DNA of 64,000 bases. Source: Mercurialis annua (lineage: Eukaryota; Streptophyta; Magnoliopsida; Malpighiales; Euphorbiaceae). Both the position numbers and the translations under genes were made by a program. Shown piece after piece: positions 37,724-48,691 of this stretch (its first letter is position 1; every line of letters starts with the position of its first letter). The notes under the pieces were generated by a model, which had not been told where the DNA came from, searched no databases, and saw only the letters and a list, made by a program, of their open reading frames with translations. The stretch covers positions 7,233,001 to 7,297,000 of the forward strand of contig NC_065577.1 of NCBI RefSeq assembly GCF_937616625.2, given 5' to 3'.

Positions 37724-38382
37724 TACTATTTTTAGGTTTGACTAACTCTTTTAGTCACATTAAACTATTTATTGAGGAGATAAACTTGAAAAAATAGCAA
37801 CAAATGCTTTATTGATTTTTGAAAGTGACATTTATTTTGAACTAATGTTTTTTAAATATTATGAATATGAAAGAGTAATAATATAATAGATAGAGCTACT
37901 TGGTATTTTTATAAACTAAAAAATATATTAAAACAGTTTAATGGAATTTCCTTTATCTTATAAAAAAGGCTTTTTACATAAATTTTGATGGAGCTTAAAT
38001 GTTTGCATTTATACGTTGTCAAAGAAAAATTTATAAAAATACACTCCTTTTAAATCTGTATTTCCAAATATACATTCCTTCTTCTAATGGGGCTAAAACC
38101 ACTTTCTCCAACCTTTATCGCTAGAAAAACTAAATATCTCCTTGAACAAAGAAATTGTCCACTACGGTACCGTTGTTGCGGTTTAGAAAGGAGCCAACAG
38201 TCTGTGGAAGAGATTATGTTGGCCACAACTCACTTAATATTGAAATATATGCTGAGAATGGGTAAAATACAATGCTTCAGTCAACGTTTAAGGATTCTAA
38301 CATTAAAAAGCTTAAAAATCGGGATAAAGTTTTATCAAGCTCTAGTTACTATTACTCCTTTTGAGGTTTGATTGCTTTTTTT

Positions 38383-38690
38383 GGGCTAAATTATAAAAAG
38401 TCACGACCTTTACACGAATTTTTATTTTAATCACGACTTTTAAAAATTGCCGTATAAAACCATGATCTTTCATTTTTTTTCAAATCTATCACCGACTATT
38501 TTTCCGGTGAATTTTATCTTTCATTTTTTTTCTTCAAATCTACCGGATTATGGTGGCCACGTCATCAAAAATACACAAAAAATTGATTTGGTGATAGATT
38601 TGAAAAAAAAAATGAAAGGTTGTGGTTTTATATGGCAACTTTTAAAAGTCGTGATTACAATAAACGTCGTGACTTTTTATGGAATTAACC
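38383..38690. mobile_element. MITE with AAAAAGTCACGAC inverted repeats (about 308 bp)
   Basis: The left end GGGCTAAATTATAAAAAGTC and the right end (complement GGTTAATTCCATAAAAAGTC) form long imperfect inverted repeats. Flanks both read CTTTTTTT (38375-38382 and 38691-38698), a likely but low-complexity 8-bp duplication. The form resembles the element at 58848. It stands just left of a MULE relic and could be related to it. Confidence 0.75.
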
Positions 38691-38845
38691 CTTTTTTTCC
38701 TTCTTCTCGTTCTTTATTTACTTGTTTTTTTTATTTTTGTTAATTTAATTGAAATCAAATTTCAATGTCTGTTATGTTAAGATTTTAAGTTACTTTTGAA
38801 TTATATTTATTACTTTTATATTTTAGGTAATTAGGTTTGTCAACG

Positions 38846-38994
38846 CAACAATTTATGGAATTTGAAAATCTTAAATTATGGAAATATTATGATGTTAGAT
38901 CAGCAAAATTAGTAGTTAAGGCGTTGAATAAGATGAATATAGCTGGTAAACGTATAAAATTAGAATCTAATCGTCCCGGTGGAGCTCGGCAAAA
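38846..38994 (+). pseudogene. Mei2-like RNA-binding protein, RRM exon fragment
   Basis: In one frame this reads QQFMEF, then YDVRSAKLVVKALNKMNIAG followed directly by KRIKLESNRPGGARQ. Plant Mei2-like (AML) proteins have FIEFYDVRAAEAALRALNxxxIAG followed by KRIKLEPSRPGGAR in their second RRM. Between QQFMEF and YDVR stand eight extra residues. The piece ends at a splice-like AA/GTGAGT. No other Mei2 exons were found nearby, so this is an isolated, altered fragment, next to a MULE transposase relic. Capture by the transposon is inferred. Confidence 0.75.
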
Positions 38995-39299
38995 GTGAGT
39001 ATCCAATTATTGCACTTTACATGATGTCACAACTTTGTGTTTTTGCCTGATCTAATCTATTTATATCTGGATAATGAACTGGATATATGCAACTATGTTA
39101 AAAATTTATATATCTAAAACATGTAATAGCTCAAGTAATAGTCATAACTTTTTTATGCTTATCTTCATCTTCAAATGTCCATTTTATGAATTTAAATTTT
39201 AATTTATTTATTTACTTTAAACAATGTGTTAGTTTTTTTATTATTGGGTATGATTTCCATTTCACCTTTTCATACTTTTTATGCGCTATTTTTTAGATA

Positions 39300-40222
39300 A
39301 CCATTTTTGTGATTTAATAATGGGTGAATGTGCAAATTACCAGCGTGGTCATGCATCTATAAACGTATCTAGAAGAAGTGAGGTATACAAAAGGGACGGG
39401 ATAACATTATACGTACAATACATATTTAATGATACGGCAACTATGGTTTAATTTTTAAATGCTAAAAAGAAATGTTCTTGCGAACTACTAATCAAATCTT
39501 TATCTGAGTGCCTCCGTGCATTGATTCAAAAATGGGCATATGTAAATAGTAGTTCAACTATGTCAAGCTTTACAAGGCTTAAGAAAATAGCTGAAAGCAT
39601 GCTCAACGAAAAGTACATTGAATCGCCAAAATTGAAGGTGAGATTTGATAGTTTTAATTTTTTAATATTTAAATTAGTAGATATATGTCATTAGCATATT
39701 TATGGTAGATTTATGGTAGTTTTGTAGTAGTTTTAACTATGTACTTTAGGCAGATCAATAAATTACATGTATTAAAAAGGTAAGTTGTAAGCCGAGTAGC
39801 GCATGAATAACTTTAGCTGTTGATTATTTTATTTATTTTAACTACTAAATACTGCAAATTTTATAATTAAAAATTTGTAGATCATTAGAGTTTTAATATC
39901 TTTTTGAGTAGATATTGAGTAGCTCATAGTAGATTTTAATATTTATTATATTAATCTATGATTTCATGTATCGAAATCATCATATCGTATAAGTATATAT
40001 GAGCATGAGAACTCTTCCACTTGACAATCAAAAGATATCGAACATGCAGATAAATATGGAAACAATAATGCGCCTACCACATGGTAGAACTAAGTCGGAA
40101 ATACCGAAAGTAGGAAAACTGAGGCGGCATGAGAAACTAATAGTTAGAATAAATGTCGTAGATGTAAAGTGTACAAACTTAATTAGAAAACATGTAAGAT
40201 TGGCATTAAGAAATTATTTGTA
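39300..40222 (+). pseudogene. MULE (Mutator-like) transposase relic, C-terminal parts
   Basis: An open stretch 39488-39639 reads LSECLRALIQKWAYVNSS and then LKKIAESMLNEKYIESPKLK before a splice-like GTGAGA. This matches the region after the SWIM zinc finger and catalytic core in plant MuDR-type transposases (LRxLLQKWF..., AExxLxxRxxxS). At 40000-40222 come LPHGRTKSEIPKVGK (compare PPxxRRPGRPRKxRIPS) and, in another frame, CRRCKVYKLN with KTC, a broken CCHC knuckle lacking its histidine and carrying a stop. The core DDE domain is not visible. Decayed and non-functional. Confidence 0.65.
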
Positions 40223-40225
40223 GTT

Positions 40226-41817
40226 TTCTAATTATATCAAAATTAAATATTGAGTTACTTCTTGTTACGTTTAGGGGTGTACAACAACGACCGAAAAGTA
40301 CATAACCAAAATGATAATGACATTATGATTCAAATATTATAATAAGTGAAAATTCTTAACACTTTAATTTATATGTATTGAACTTTGGTTTTTAAGTAGT
40401 TCGTTATAACATTTTAGTTGCTCATTAGTTGTTTTTAAAAGTTCATTAGCAGCTCGTTATTAGCATTTTAATTACTGATGGCTTTTAGGTAGCTCATTTG
40501 TAGCTCGTTGGTAGCATCTTAATTGTTGCATGCTTGTAGGTAGCTCATTTGTAGCTTGTAAGTAGCTATTGACATATTCGAAAAACTTGTATTGTTAAAG
40601 TACCTTTGTATTTAATTATAGAATAGTAAGATTTCATAAATTTAAAATCTCCAAAAAGGTCATGGTTCAGTAGTATCCAAATATATCAATATCTAATAAT
40701 ATATTGAAGATTACAAAAAAAAAACATTCCAACTAAGGTCAAATTTAAACATATAAAAATGTTAAAATATAAATTTTCATATAACATTAATATCACTTTT
40801 TGTCTATTTCAGTCCATTCTCCTTTCATCTGCCTTCATTGATTGTCGAAGAAAGTATTATGGATTTTTGATTTGAATTGATCTTTAAAGTTAATCACATA
40901 GTTGACATATCTGGAAAAACATAGTCACATATAGCAAATTTTAATTTTTTTCCCCAACAAACAAAGAAAAACTTAAATAATTAAATTTACATTTACTTCA
41001 TGCTTAAGCATCTCATGAACAAATATGAGCTTCACAAATATTTCAGAACAAGTAGTGCCTATTATGAGGTAATTTTAAACTAGAAGTTTAAAAACTGTAT
41101 ACTTGATCCTATTACCAAACTCAAAGGGAGTATCATCACTATAAGATCAAAACAAATAGGACTGTATAAACACTCAAATGCACATATACAAGTAAAATTA
41201 ACAATTATTAGTTTTTAGATTTTACAAGGACTTAGACATGCAAAAAGGCCACAAGAATTGTAGAACTCCCAAATTTTAGCATGTAAGTAAGAAGATAACC
41301 GATATTTTATATTATTTGTAAAAGAATTCATAATATCAAATTGCTTCATCAAATGATTGAGGATCGCCCTAATTTACAAGAAGATTTTTATATTAGATTT
41401 ATGTTTGAAGAAAAAACTGAAGCAAAAAAATTGTGACTTTTTTTTTGAATTCGGAAAAAAAATTGTAACTTAAGTTAGATTTGTTTGACATGTTCATTTA
41501 TTAATATAAAGTTCTGTCTTTGCTGTTAAAATTTTACTTTATGCTTTTACTTATATATAGAGTAAAAGAAACAAAGTTCACCACAAAACCGAACAAATAG
41601 ATCGATGATAGTTTAGACTATAAATAATCATTCCAATAAGTTACGACTAGTTATAGATTCCGTAAGTAGATTGGAGGCTAGTTGCAGTATCTTTCAAACA
41701 TTTTTCGAAAGCCTAAAGTTTAAGCAAAACATTGCCTACATGATGAAATAATCCCTAATATATTATAAAATATTCAAAATCCTATTGTAAACAACCGTCA
41801 ATTTAAGTAGTATATAC
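40226..41817. other. Gene-free AT-rich stretch
   Basis: No gene or bounded element recognised. At 40430-40570 the words TAGCTCATTTGTAGCTCG and variants repeat irregularly, forming a weak dispersed repeat. Confidence 0.5.
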
Positions 41818-41892
41818 CTTATTAAGAGCAACATCCATAACCCTGTGAAATATAGAATCTTCGATAGAGGCACCAACGGTAATTATGCATCC
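41818..41892 (-). other. Isolated exon-like 75-bp open segment (25 codons)
   Basis: On the minus strand TTATTTGCAG precedes exactly 25 open codons (GCIITVGASIEDSIFHRVMD, then five more) and GTATATAC follows, so both splice sites fit. The codons look coding and end in phase 0. I do not recognise the family and found no partner exons. It may be a captured gene fragment or chance. Confidence 0.3.
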
Positions 41893-42280
41893 CTGCAAAT
41901 AAAATAGATAAAGTGGAACATGAAGAAAATAAATTGCAATAGTACAATTATTGGATATGCTTTAGAAGGCTATATTTTTAATTCACTGAAATCAACTTAC
42001 ATTGCTCGAGAAAAAAATATACAAAAACTAAACCTAATTTGCTTCAAGAGGCTAAGTAAGCAATTGCGCCATAAGTTAATATTAATAGAGAAAATAACAA
42101 GAAAGCAAGAAAAAAGACTTCACTTTTCACATAATGCAATTTTATTAAGTTTGTTTACTTTATTATCATGTATGAGTGTTTTATTTCATCCAACACCATC
42201 TTTTTCTAATAACCTACACATGTCCTATACTAAACCCTCATTTAATTTTTTTTTTTATAAAAAAAATAGTCCCCTTTTAC

Positions 42281-42383
42281 AGCAGGCCTGACGCGCGTCA
42301 GGCCTGCTGACGCGTGAAACAGGTGCACATGCACCTGTTTCACGATTTCTTGGGAAACAGGTGCATGGTGCACCTGTTATCCC
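42281..42383. repeat. Three consecutive strong palindromes
   Basis: (1) 42281-42308: a perfect 28-bp palindrome with arm AGCAGGCCTGACGC. (2) 42313-42344: 15-bp arms CGTGAAACAGGTGCA and complement around 2 bases. (3) 42352-42383: arm AACAGGTGCA with a 3-base centre, extended by GGGA/TCCC around a one-base bulge. Palindromes 2 and 3 share ACAGGTGCA. The GC-rich block stands alone in very AT-rich DNA. Confidence 0.95.
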
Positions 42384-44921
42384 ATATTATGTATAAAATT
42401 GTATTATGTTATAACTTATGAGTAATAATGTCCATGATCATGGGCTTATTTCATTAATATTTTACTGTTTGTAATTTATGAAGTATCTTTCTATCAAAAT
42501 AATTGTCAGAAAAAATAACCTATTTTTAATTTTTTTTCATATCAAAATAATTGTCAATTTGAAAATAATTGTCAATTTCAAATTTTAATGATAAATTTGA
42601 AAAATAAATAAAAGCATAGTGACTTTTTTTATTTTAACTAGTGGAGTATAAAGAATATTTATTAAAAAAACCCTAGCCGCCTTCTCTTCTTTTTTTTTCT
42701 CTAACAAACCCTAGCCGCCTAATTTTTTTTTTCTTTGACAGATGTCAATGGCTTAATTTTTCTATTGACGGTAGCCACCCCTTTTGTTTATGTTAATTTA
42801 ATTTCATAAAATATAATAAATAGCTAAATTATCAAGAGAAAATAACAAGAAAACCAACAATTCTGTATCCGACAAATCATAATAACGGAAACATTTTCAA
42901 TACATCTAAGTAAAAAATTATACAACAGATGCATTTTTAATACGTCTCATATGTTTAATTATTGGTATATGTCTGATACATATTTGATACATCTGTGATA
43001 CATAATTTATACATGATAGGTGCATTATATAATTTATACATGATAAATATATTTTAAATGTACTTAATAGACACATCGCTGATATATAATTCATACATGA
43101 TAGATACATTTTTTTTACAACATATTTTATATATGATAGATACATTTTTTAAATGTATGTAACAAATACTAATTTATACATGAAGATACATTTTGTTTTT
43201 TGAGTTGTATATAATGTGTATCAAAGATGTATATATAATGTATTTCTGTGTATTAAAATTGTAATATTCGCTTTAGATTTATTTTTTTGTTTTTAATTTT
43301 AAAAATATAAATTTTAAATCTACTATATAGATACATTGCTGATACATAATTTATACATGATATTACATTTTTACAATATATACATAACTTATATACATGA
43401 TAGATATTTTTTAAGTTGTATATAATATGTATCGAATGTGTATATTTGCTATATATATATATATATATATTTTAAATCTACTATATAGATACTTTTTTTT
43501 GTCAATACTATATAGATACATTGCTAATACATAATTTATACATGATATTATATTTTTACAATATATACAGAACTTGTATACATGATAGATATTTTTTAAG
43601 TTGTATACAATATATATCGAATATGTATATTTGCTATATATATATATGCTATATGTAAATATATATCAAATGTATGAAGTTAGACATAGACTAAGTAACT
43701 AAGATATATAAGATATTTTTTTGAGTTGTATATAATATGTATCAAATATGTATATACACATCATCGATAAATATAATATGTATCAAAGATATATATAATT
43801 CTTGAAATATTAACCACCCTTAATTATTTATCATGTTAGCATAAAAAATGAAATCTATATATTGCAATTGTATGTAAATATATATCAAATGCATGAAGTC
43901 AGACTCAAACAAAGTAATTAAGGTATATAAATTACTACAATATTGGGGATTTTATTACTCTTTAGTTTTTACTTTGAAAATTATGTAATACATTAAGATC
44001 TATGAAAATAGAATGAGTCCAGTCAAATAATTAGGATTGGTGCACCGAACTAGGCATTTTATATATGATAGGACTAGCTTGTCTTTTCTTTTTCTTTAAA
44101 ACAGTTCACGCACAGTGGACCCAATTTGGTAACAAGAAATGGATTCCGTTTTTTGTGCCTTAAATTAATGGTTCATTTACTATGAAATAGAAAAGCATCC
44201 ACGTGTCATTACTTGATAAGTAATAACTGTTAATTGTAGAAAAACCGAACAAATCGCCTGAATTGTTAGTTGTTCTAGTGATGATGCCACTCGTACGCGT
44301 GTCCCAATTCTATTGGGATGGTGCTGGTGAAAACTTTTTATACTTTCTAGCAAAAATGATAAATATATGAGATCAATGGTAATGTGTGTAATTGCAAGCC
44401 TTTTTTTGTTATTTTTGTGATTTTCTCATATAAATATTGTACAGTTTATCATATATAAGTAATCAATAGATTTAAATTAGGATCATTACAACCTAATTCA
44501 GCAATTATGAAAAAAAATTGAATTGGAAGAGAAAACTAATACCAATACCATGCTACAGCACTCAGAAATAATTATTTATTATATTATCTCTAAAATAAAA
44601 GTTAGAACTAAACTTTAACTTATAGAAACATCTAATATCAAATATTAACCAATAAGGCATAATCTTCCATTTTAATTCACCAAATCAAATTACAAATCAC
44701 TAATCTAGTGATAAAAAAACTAAAATTCAGACCCATAAATTTACAAAATAGAAAAAAATAATTCTTACCAACTCAAACCACCGACAAAAAAAAATAGAAA
44801 TTGAAGCCAAGCTTCGAATCAATAAATAAGAGCGCAAACTTCTTTTTAATTTTTAAAATTAATTAGAGAAAAAAGAGGAAGAAATAGTTAGAATAGGAGA
44901 TCATGAAGAAAGCACTATGGC
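42384..44921. repeat. AT-rich field with TACATGATAGATACAT-type repeats
   Basis: No gene. From about 42940 to 43900 the words GATACATT, ATTTATACATGATA and TATGTATC recur. A tandem duplication of about 185 bp is clear (ACTATATAGATACATTGCT at 43322 and again at 43507), and a block with GTAAATATATATCAAATG recurs at about 43656 and 43873. (AT)n runs stand near 43450 and 43640. Nothing is recognised at 43930-44921. Confidence 0.7.
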
Positions 44922-46153
44922 CCCCTTTGGAACAATTCTATATACCCATCGGAATTTATTTATAAATGAATTCAACTAGAATTCATTTGCAAATGAATTC
45001 CGTTATTTGAAATGAAAAACTGTAAATCATAAAATTGAAATAAATTCTGCATATTCACGTTTGGAATGAATTATAGAATTCAATTCTTTTTAACTCTATT
45101 CATAAAAAAGGCAGAAAGTACAAAAAACCCTCGAATTTTTTTCAAAAGTACAGATCAGCCCTTTTACTTTATCTGGACACAATTAAGCTCCCGTGTTTTT
45201 AAAATTGAACAATTAAACTCTTATTATTTTAAAATCGAATAAATAAACACTTTTTGTTTACTTTTGGGACACTTACCCCCTCAAATTTTTGGTAAATATT
45301 TTAAATATTAAAATTATTTTTGAACTTTTTCCTATATGATTATGAGAGACATGTCAGCCATTAATGAGTGTTTCTAATGATGTTGGATGAAAGGGGTTAT
45401 TTGTTCTATTTGAAAACAAAGAGGGCTTAATTATAATCCCAAAAAATAAAAGGTCTGATTTGTTCTTTTGTGAAAACTACGAGGGTCTTTTTGTACCTTT
45501 TACCTAAAAAATATATATGTAATATACACGCATCGTTGTACAATATCCATAAGTACTGAATTATTACACTATGTATATAATAAGAAGACAATTTAAATAT
45601 AAAATGTAATTCTTCCATTAGTTGTATGTAATTCCTTGATTCTAATTAGCAATTTGATTATCAATTTGCTATCACTTGATTCTATAAACCCTAGATGACG
45701 ACAACAAAAACAACATCATGAATCACAAACCCTATCAAGAAAATTATAAGTTAAAATAAATAGATCGAAAATATATAAAATAATTTATATTAAAAATTAA
45801 AAATTAAAAATATATATAAAAAACGGAGATGAAAATTAAGAAGAAGATAGGAAGAAAAAATAAAATAAAATATTAGTAATAAAAGTAAAAAGTGAAAGAT
45901 AAAGAAAATAAATAGCCTCATATAGTAAGAACAATTTAACCAAATAGAATTGTTTTTTTAAAATTGGAATTCATGCAAATTCCACCTATTTTAATTGGAT
46001 TCACAATCCCTCAAATTATAACTAAATACAATCCTAGAATTTCAATTTCAAGAATTGTATTAATGTATTCATTCATTTCAAACATAAAAATTTAGAATTG
46101 TAAATAAATTCTACATAATTTTATGGAATTCATTCATTTCAAAGGGTGCTCTA
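44922..46153. mobile_element. Probable large non-autonomous DNA transposon with a nested MITE
   Basis: The left end GCCCCCTTTGGAACAATTC and the right end (complement GCACCCTTTGAAATGAATG) look like imperfect inverted repeats, and both subterminal regions are rich in GAATTCATTT words. CTATG precedes the left end closely and follows the right end closely, a possible short duplication. A smaller inverted-repeat element lies inside at 45110-45504. Class unclear (hAT or PIF/Harbinger-like). Confidence 0.4.
45110..45504. mobile_element. MITE, Mutator-like in form (about 395 bp)
   Basis: The left end GGCAGAAAGTACAAAAAACC with CTCG and the right end (complement GGTAAAAGGTACAAAAAGAC with CCTCG) are imperfect inverted repeats. 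The flanks ATAAAAAA and TAAAAAATA overlap but are low-complexity, so the duplication is uncertain. Confidence 0.6.
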
Positions 46154-46348
46154 TGTAAAACAGAAAAAAAAAGAGATTTAGGAATTTATCTAAAAAAATA
46201 AAAATAATAGGACTTTATACCCCAATAAGGAAAAATTAGTACAAATACTTCACTGTTTTAACATTTTTATGATTTTACTCTCCTTATTTGATTGTTTATA
46301 ATTTTACTCTGACACATATCACACATTGCACATGTTCTCTATCTCTTT

Positions 46349-46447
46349 CCACGTGGTTCCCCTTTCTTTTCTTTTTTTCGTTTTCTCTCTCCACGTGGTC
46401 CCCCCTTTTCTCTTTTTTTCTTTTTTTCTCTCTCCACGTGGTCCCCC

Positions 46448-46486
<39 letters not shown>
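46349..46486. repeat. Three CCACGTGG palindromes alternating with CT tracts
   Basis: CCACGTGG occurs at 46349-46356, 46391-46398 and 46434-46441 (spacing 42 and 43 bp), each preceded by CTCTTT or CTCTCT and followed by a pyrimidine-rich tract. It ends in an uninterrupted (CT)n run, 46450-46486. CACGTG is the plant G-box core. It is a local tandem repeat; any regulatory role is untested, as no gene starts nearby. Confidence 0.9.
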
Positions 46487-46488
<2 letters not shown>

Positions 46489-46789
46489 TGACGTGACATA
46501 CCTTATTTATGCCCATTACAAATGATTCACAGGTTTAAACTTCCTTTTGTTTATTTTTTTTTGTGATTCATTTCTTTTTCTTTTTTCTTTTTTCTTCATT
46601 GATTAAATTAATAAAATTGCAGATTACACATTATTAAATAAATTAAAAAATTTCTTTTCATTTATTTCAGTATCAAATATTTTCTAATTTAAAAATATAT
46701 GCTAATATTTAAATATTTTATTATATTAAAAGCATATTCAAAAACTATATGAACTAAATAAAAAATCACAGTATCACATTATCATATGA

Positions 46790-48230
46790 TTATCACAGCT
46801 TCATCTTAGCATGTAATTATCAATTTGTGATATTGCATTGTCATCTTATTATCATGTCATTATTCAAAATCGTATATAACTGATCATTATATGATAATGT
46901 GATGATACTGCTGCATAATGTAAGACAAAATCACATTATCACTTTATCATATGATTATCATTGTATCATATTATCATATGATTATCACAGTTTCATCTTA
47001 GCATGTAATTATCAGTGTATCATATTGCATTGGCATCTTATTATCATGTCATTATCAGTACAATATGTAGCAGATTATTATATGATAGTGTGATGATACT
47101 GCTGGGTAATATTAGACAAAATCAGAGTATCATATGATTATCAAAGTATTACATTATCATATGAGTATCACTGTATTATCATGTTGTTATCATAACACTG
47201 TATAAAGAAAGATTTTCAAAAAAAAATTAATTATCATGTTGTTATCACTGTATAATCATCTCGTTATCATAATATAATCATATGATACCGAGATGATAAT
47301 GTATTATTGTACCTAAATAATAATGTTATGACAACGACATAATAATAAAATTATGATAACAGTATGATAATATGATACCTATATAAAAATAATTACATAA
47401 AAATTATGATAACGAGATGATAATGTGAAGAAAATAGTATGATAATGAAGTATAATAAGGTCATATTATCATACTATAATCTTCACTTTATCATCTTATT
47501 ATCATAATTTTTTTGTAATTGTTTTTTTCATGCATGTATCATATAATTATACTATTATCTTCACATTATCATCTCGTTATCATAATTTTTTTGTAATTAT
47601 TTTTTTCATACAAGTATCATATTATCTTTACATTATTATCTCATTATCATAATTTCTCTGTAATTTTTTTACATATTATCATAATTTTATTATTTTGTTA
47701 TCATCTGGTTATCATACTGGTGTCATGAATCTTTTTGTAATTCTATTTTCACGTACGTTATCATCCAGTTATTATAACATTATCATAATTCATTATCATA
47801 CTCTAATGTTATGATAACGACATGATAATCAGACACTATTTTATCACACATTATCATATATATCATCATATATGTACCATAAATATTATCATCTCGTTAT
47901 CATATGATAAAACATTATCATATGACACTATTTCTGTAAAATATTTTTCATGTAAATATCATATTATCATACTGTTATAAGCTTATAATTATATTATCAT
48001 AAAAACATTATCATACTATTATCATTATCGTACATTTGTATTATCATAACCTTATCATAATCATATAATTAATGTCATGCGACATGATAATAACATGATA
48101 ATCGAACGCTGTTTTTTAATAAAAAAATTGATTTTTTCTGCAGTGTTATGATACTTGCATGATAATGCAGTGATGATACTCATATGATAATCAGAAGCAG
48201 TTTTTTTTCCAGAAAATCATTTTTTGTGTA
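46790..48230. repeat. Degenerate ATTATCATATGATTATCA repeat field
   Basis: Over about 1.4 kb the words TTATCAT, ATGATAA, ATTATCAC and TCATATGATTATC recur dozens of times in both orientations, with irregular spacing. One duplicated phrase contains GTGATGATACTGCTG (about 46900 and 47090). No coding potential. Confidence 0.85.
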
Positions 48231-48691
48231 TAAAAACGTCTTTAATGCAGATTTTTAGATCTAAAATTGAAAAAAATTCAAGATTAATTATTTAGATCTG
48301 AAAGTTAAACAAATCGTATTATTCACCACGAGTCAAGAAAAAAATGCTAAAATTGAATATGAAAAACGGCTTAGCGGCGACAGAATGATGGCGGAGCGAC
48401 GACGGAATGATGAATTATTGATGAAGAAGAAACAAAAATGAAGAAGGAATGAAGAAGAAGAAGAAAATGAAGAAAAATAATGGCGGAAAAAAGAACAGAG
48501 AAGGAGAACAAAATAAATGGAGAAGAAAGAGAAAAGGAGAGAGAAAAAATAAATAAATGACATTTGTCAAATATGGTTAGAGTAAAATAATAATAAAAGG
48601 TAGGTATAATTATAATATAAATAGGTGTTAGAGTAAAAAAATAAAAACATTAAAATGGTGAGGTATTTTCTTTATCTTTTCTTTGTTGAGG

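Larger units (their letters stand above)
46220..48691. mobile_element. Non-autonomous element bounded by about 60-bp imperfect inverted repeats
   Basis: The left arm (46220-46280) contains TACTTCACTGTTTTAACATT, and the right arm (48630-48691) on the other strand contains TACCTCACCATTTTAATG. The two arms align over about 60 bases, ending TTTTTAT...ACTC. The inside has no gene, only a G-box/CT-tract block (46349-46486) and a long ATGATA repeat field (46790-48230). No target duplication seen. Confidence 0.45.

Noticed and set aside
41920..42291. 123-codon open frame
   Set aside because: AT-rich chance frame of Lys/Asn/Phe-type codons ending in the palindrome block; no domain or homologue recognised.
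46296..46516. Arg-Glu repeat frames on the minus strand
   Set aside because: Products of the CT/GA microsatellite, not genes.
48333..48563. 76-codon minus-strand frame rich in Phe and Ser
   Set aside because: Comes from a purine-rich GAAGAAGAA stretch; no coding signature and no homologue.
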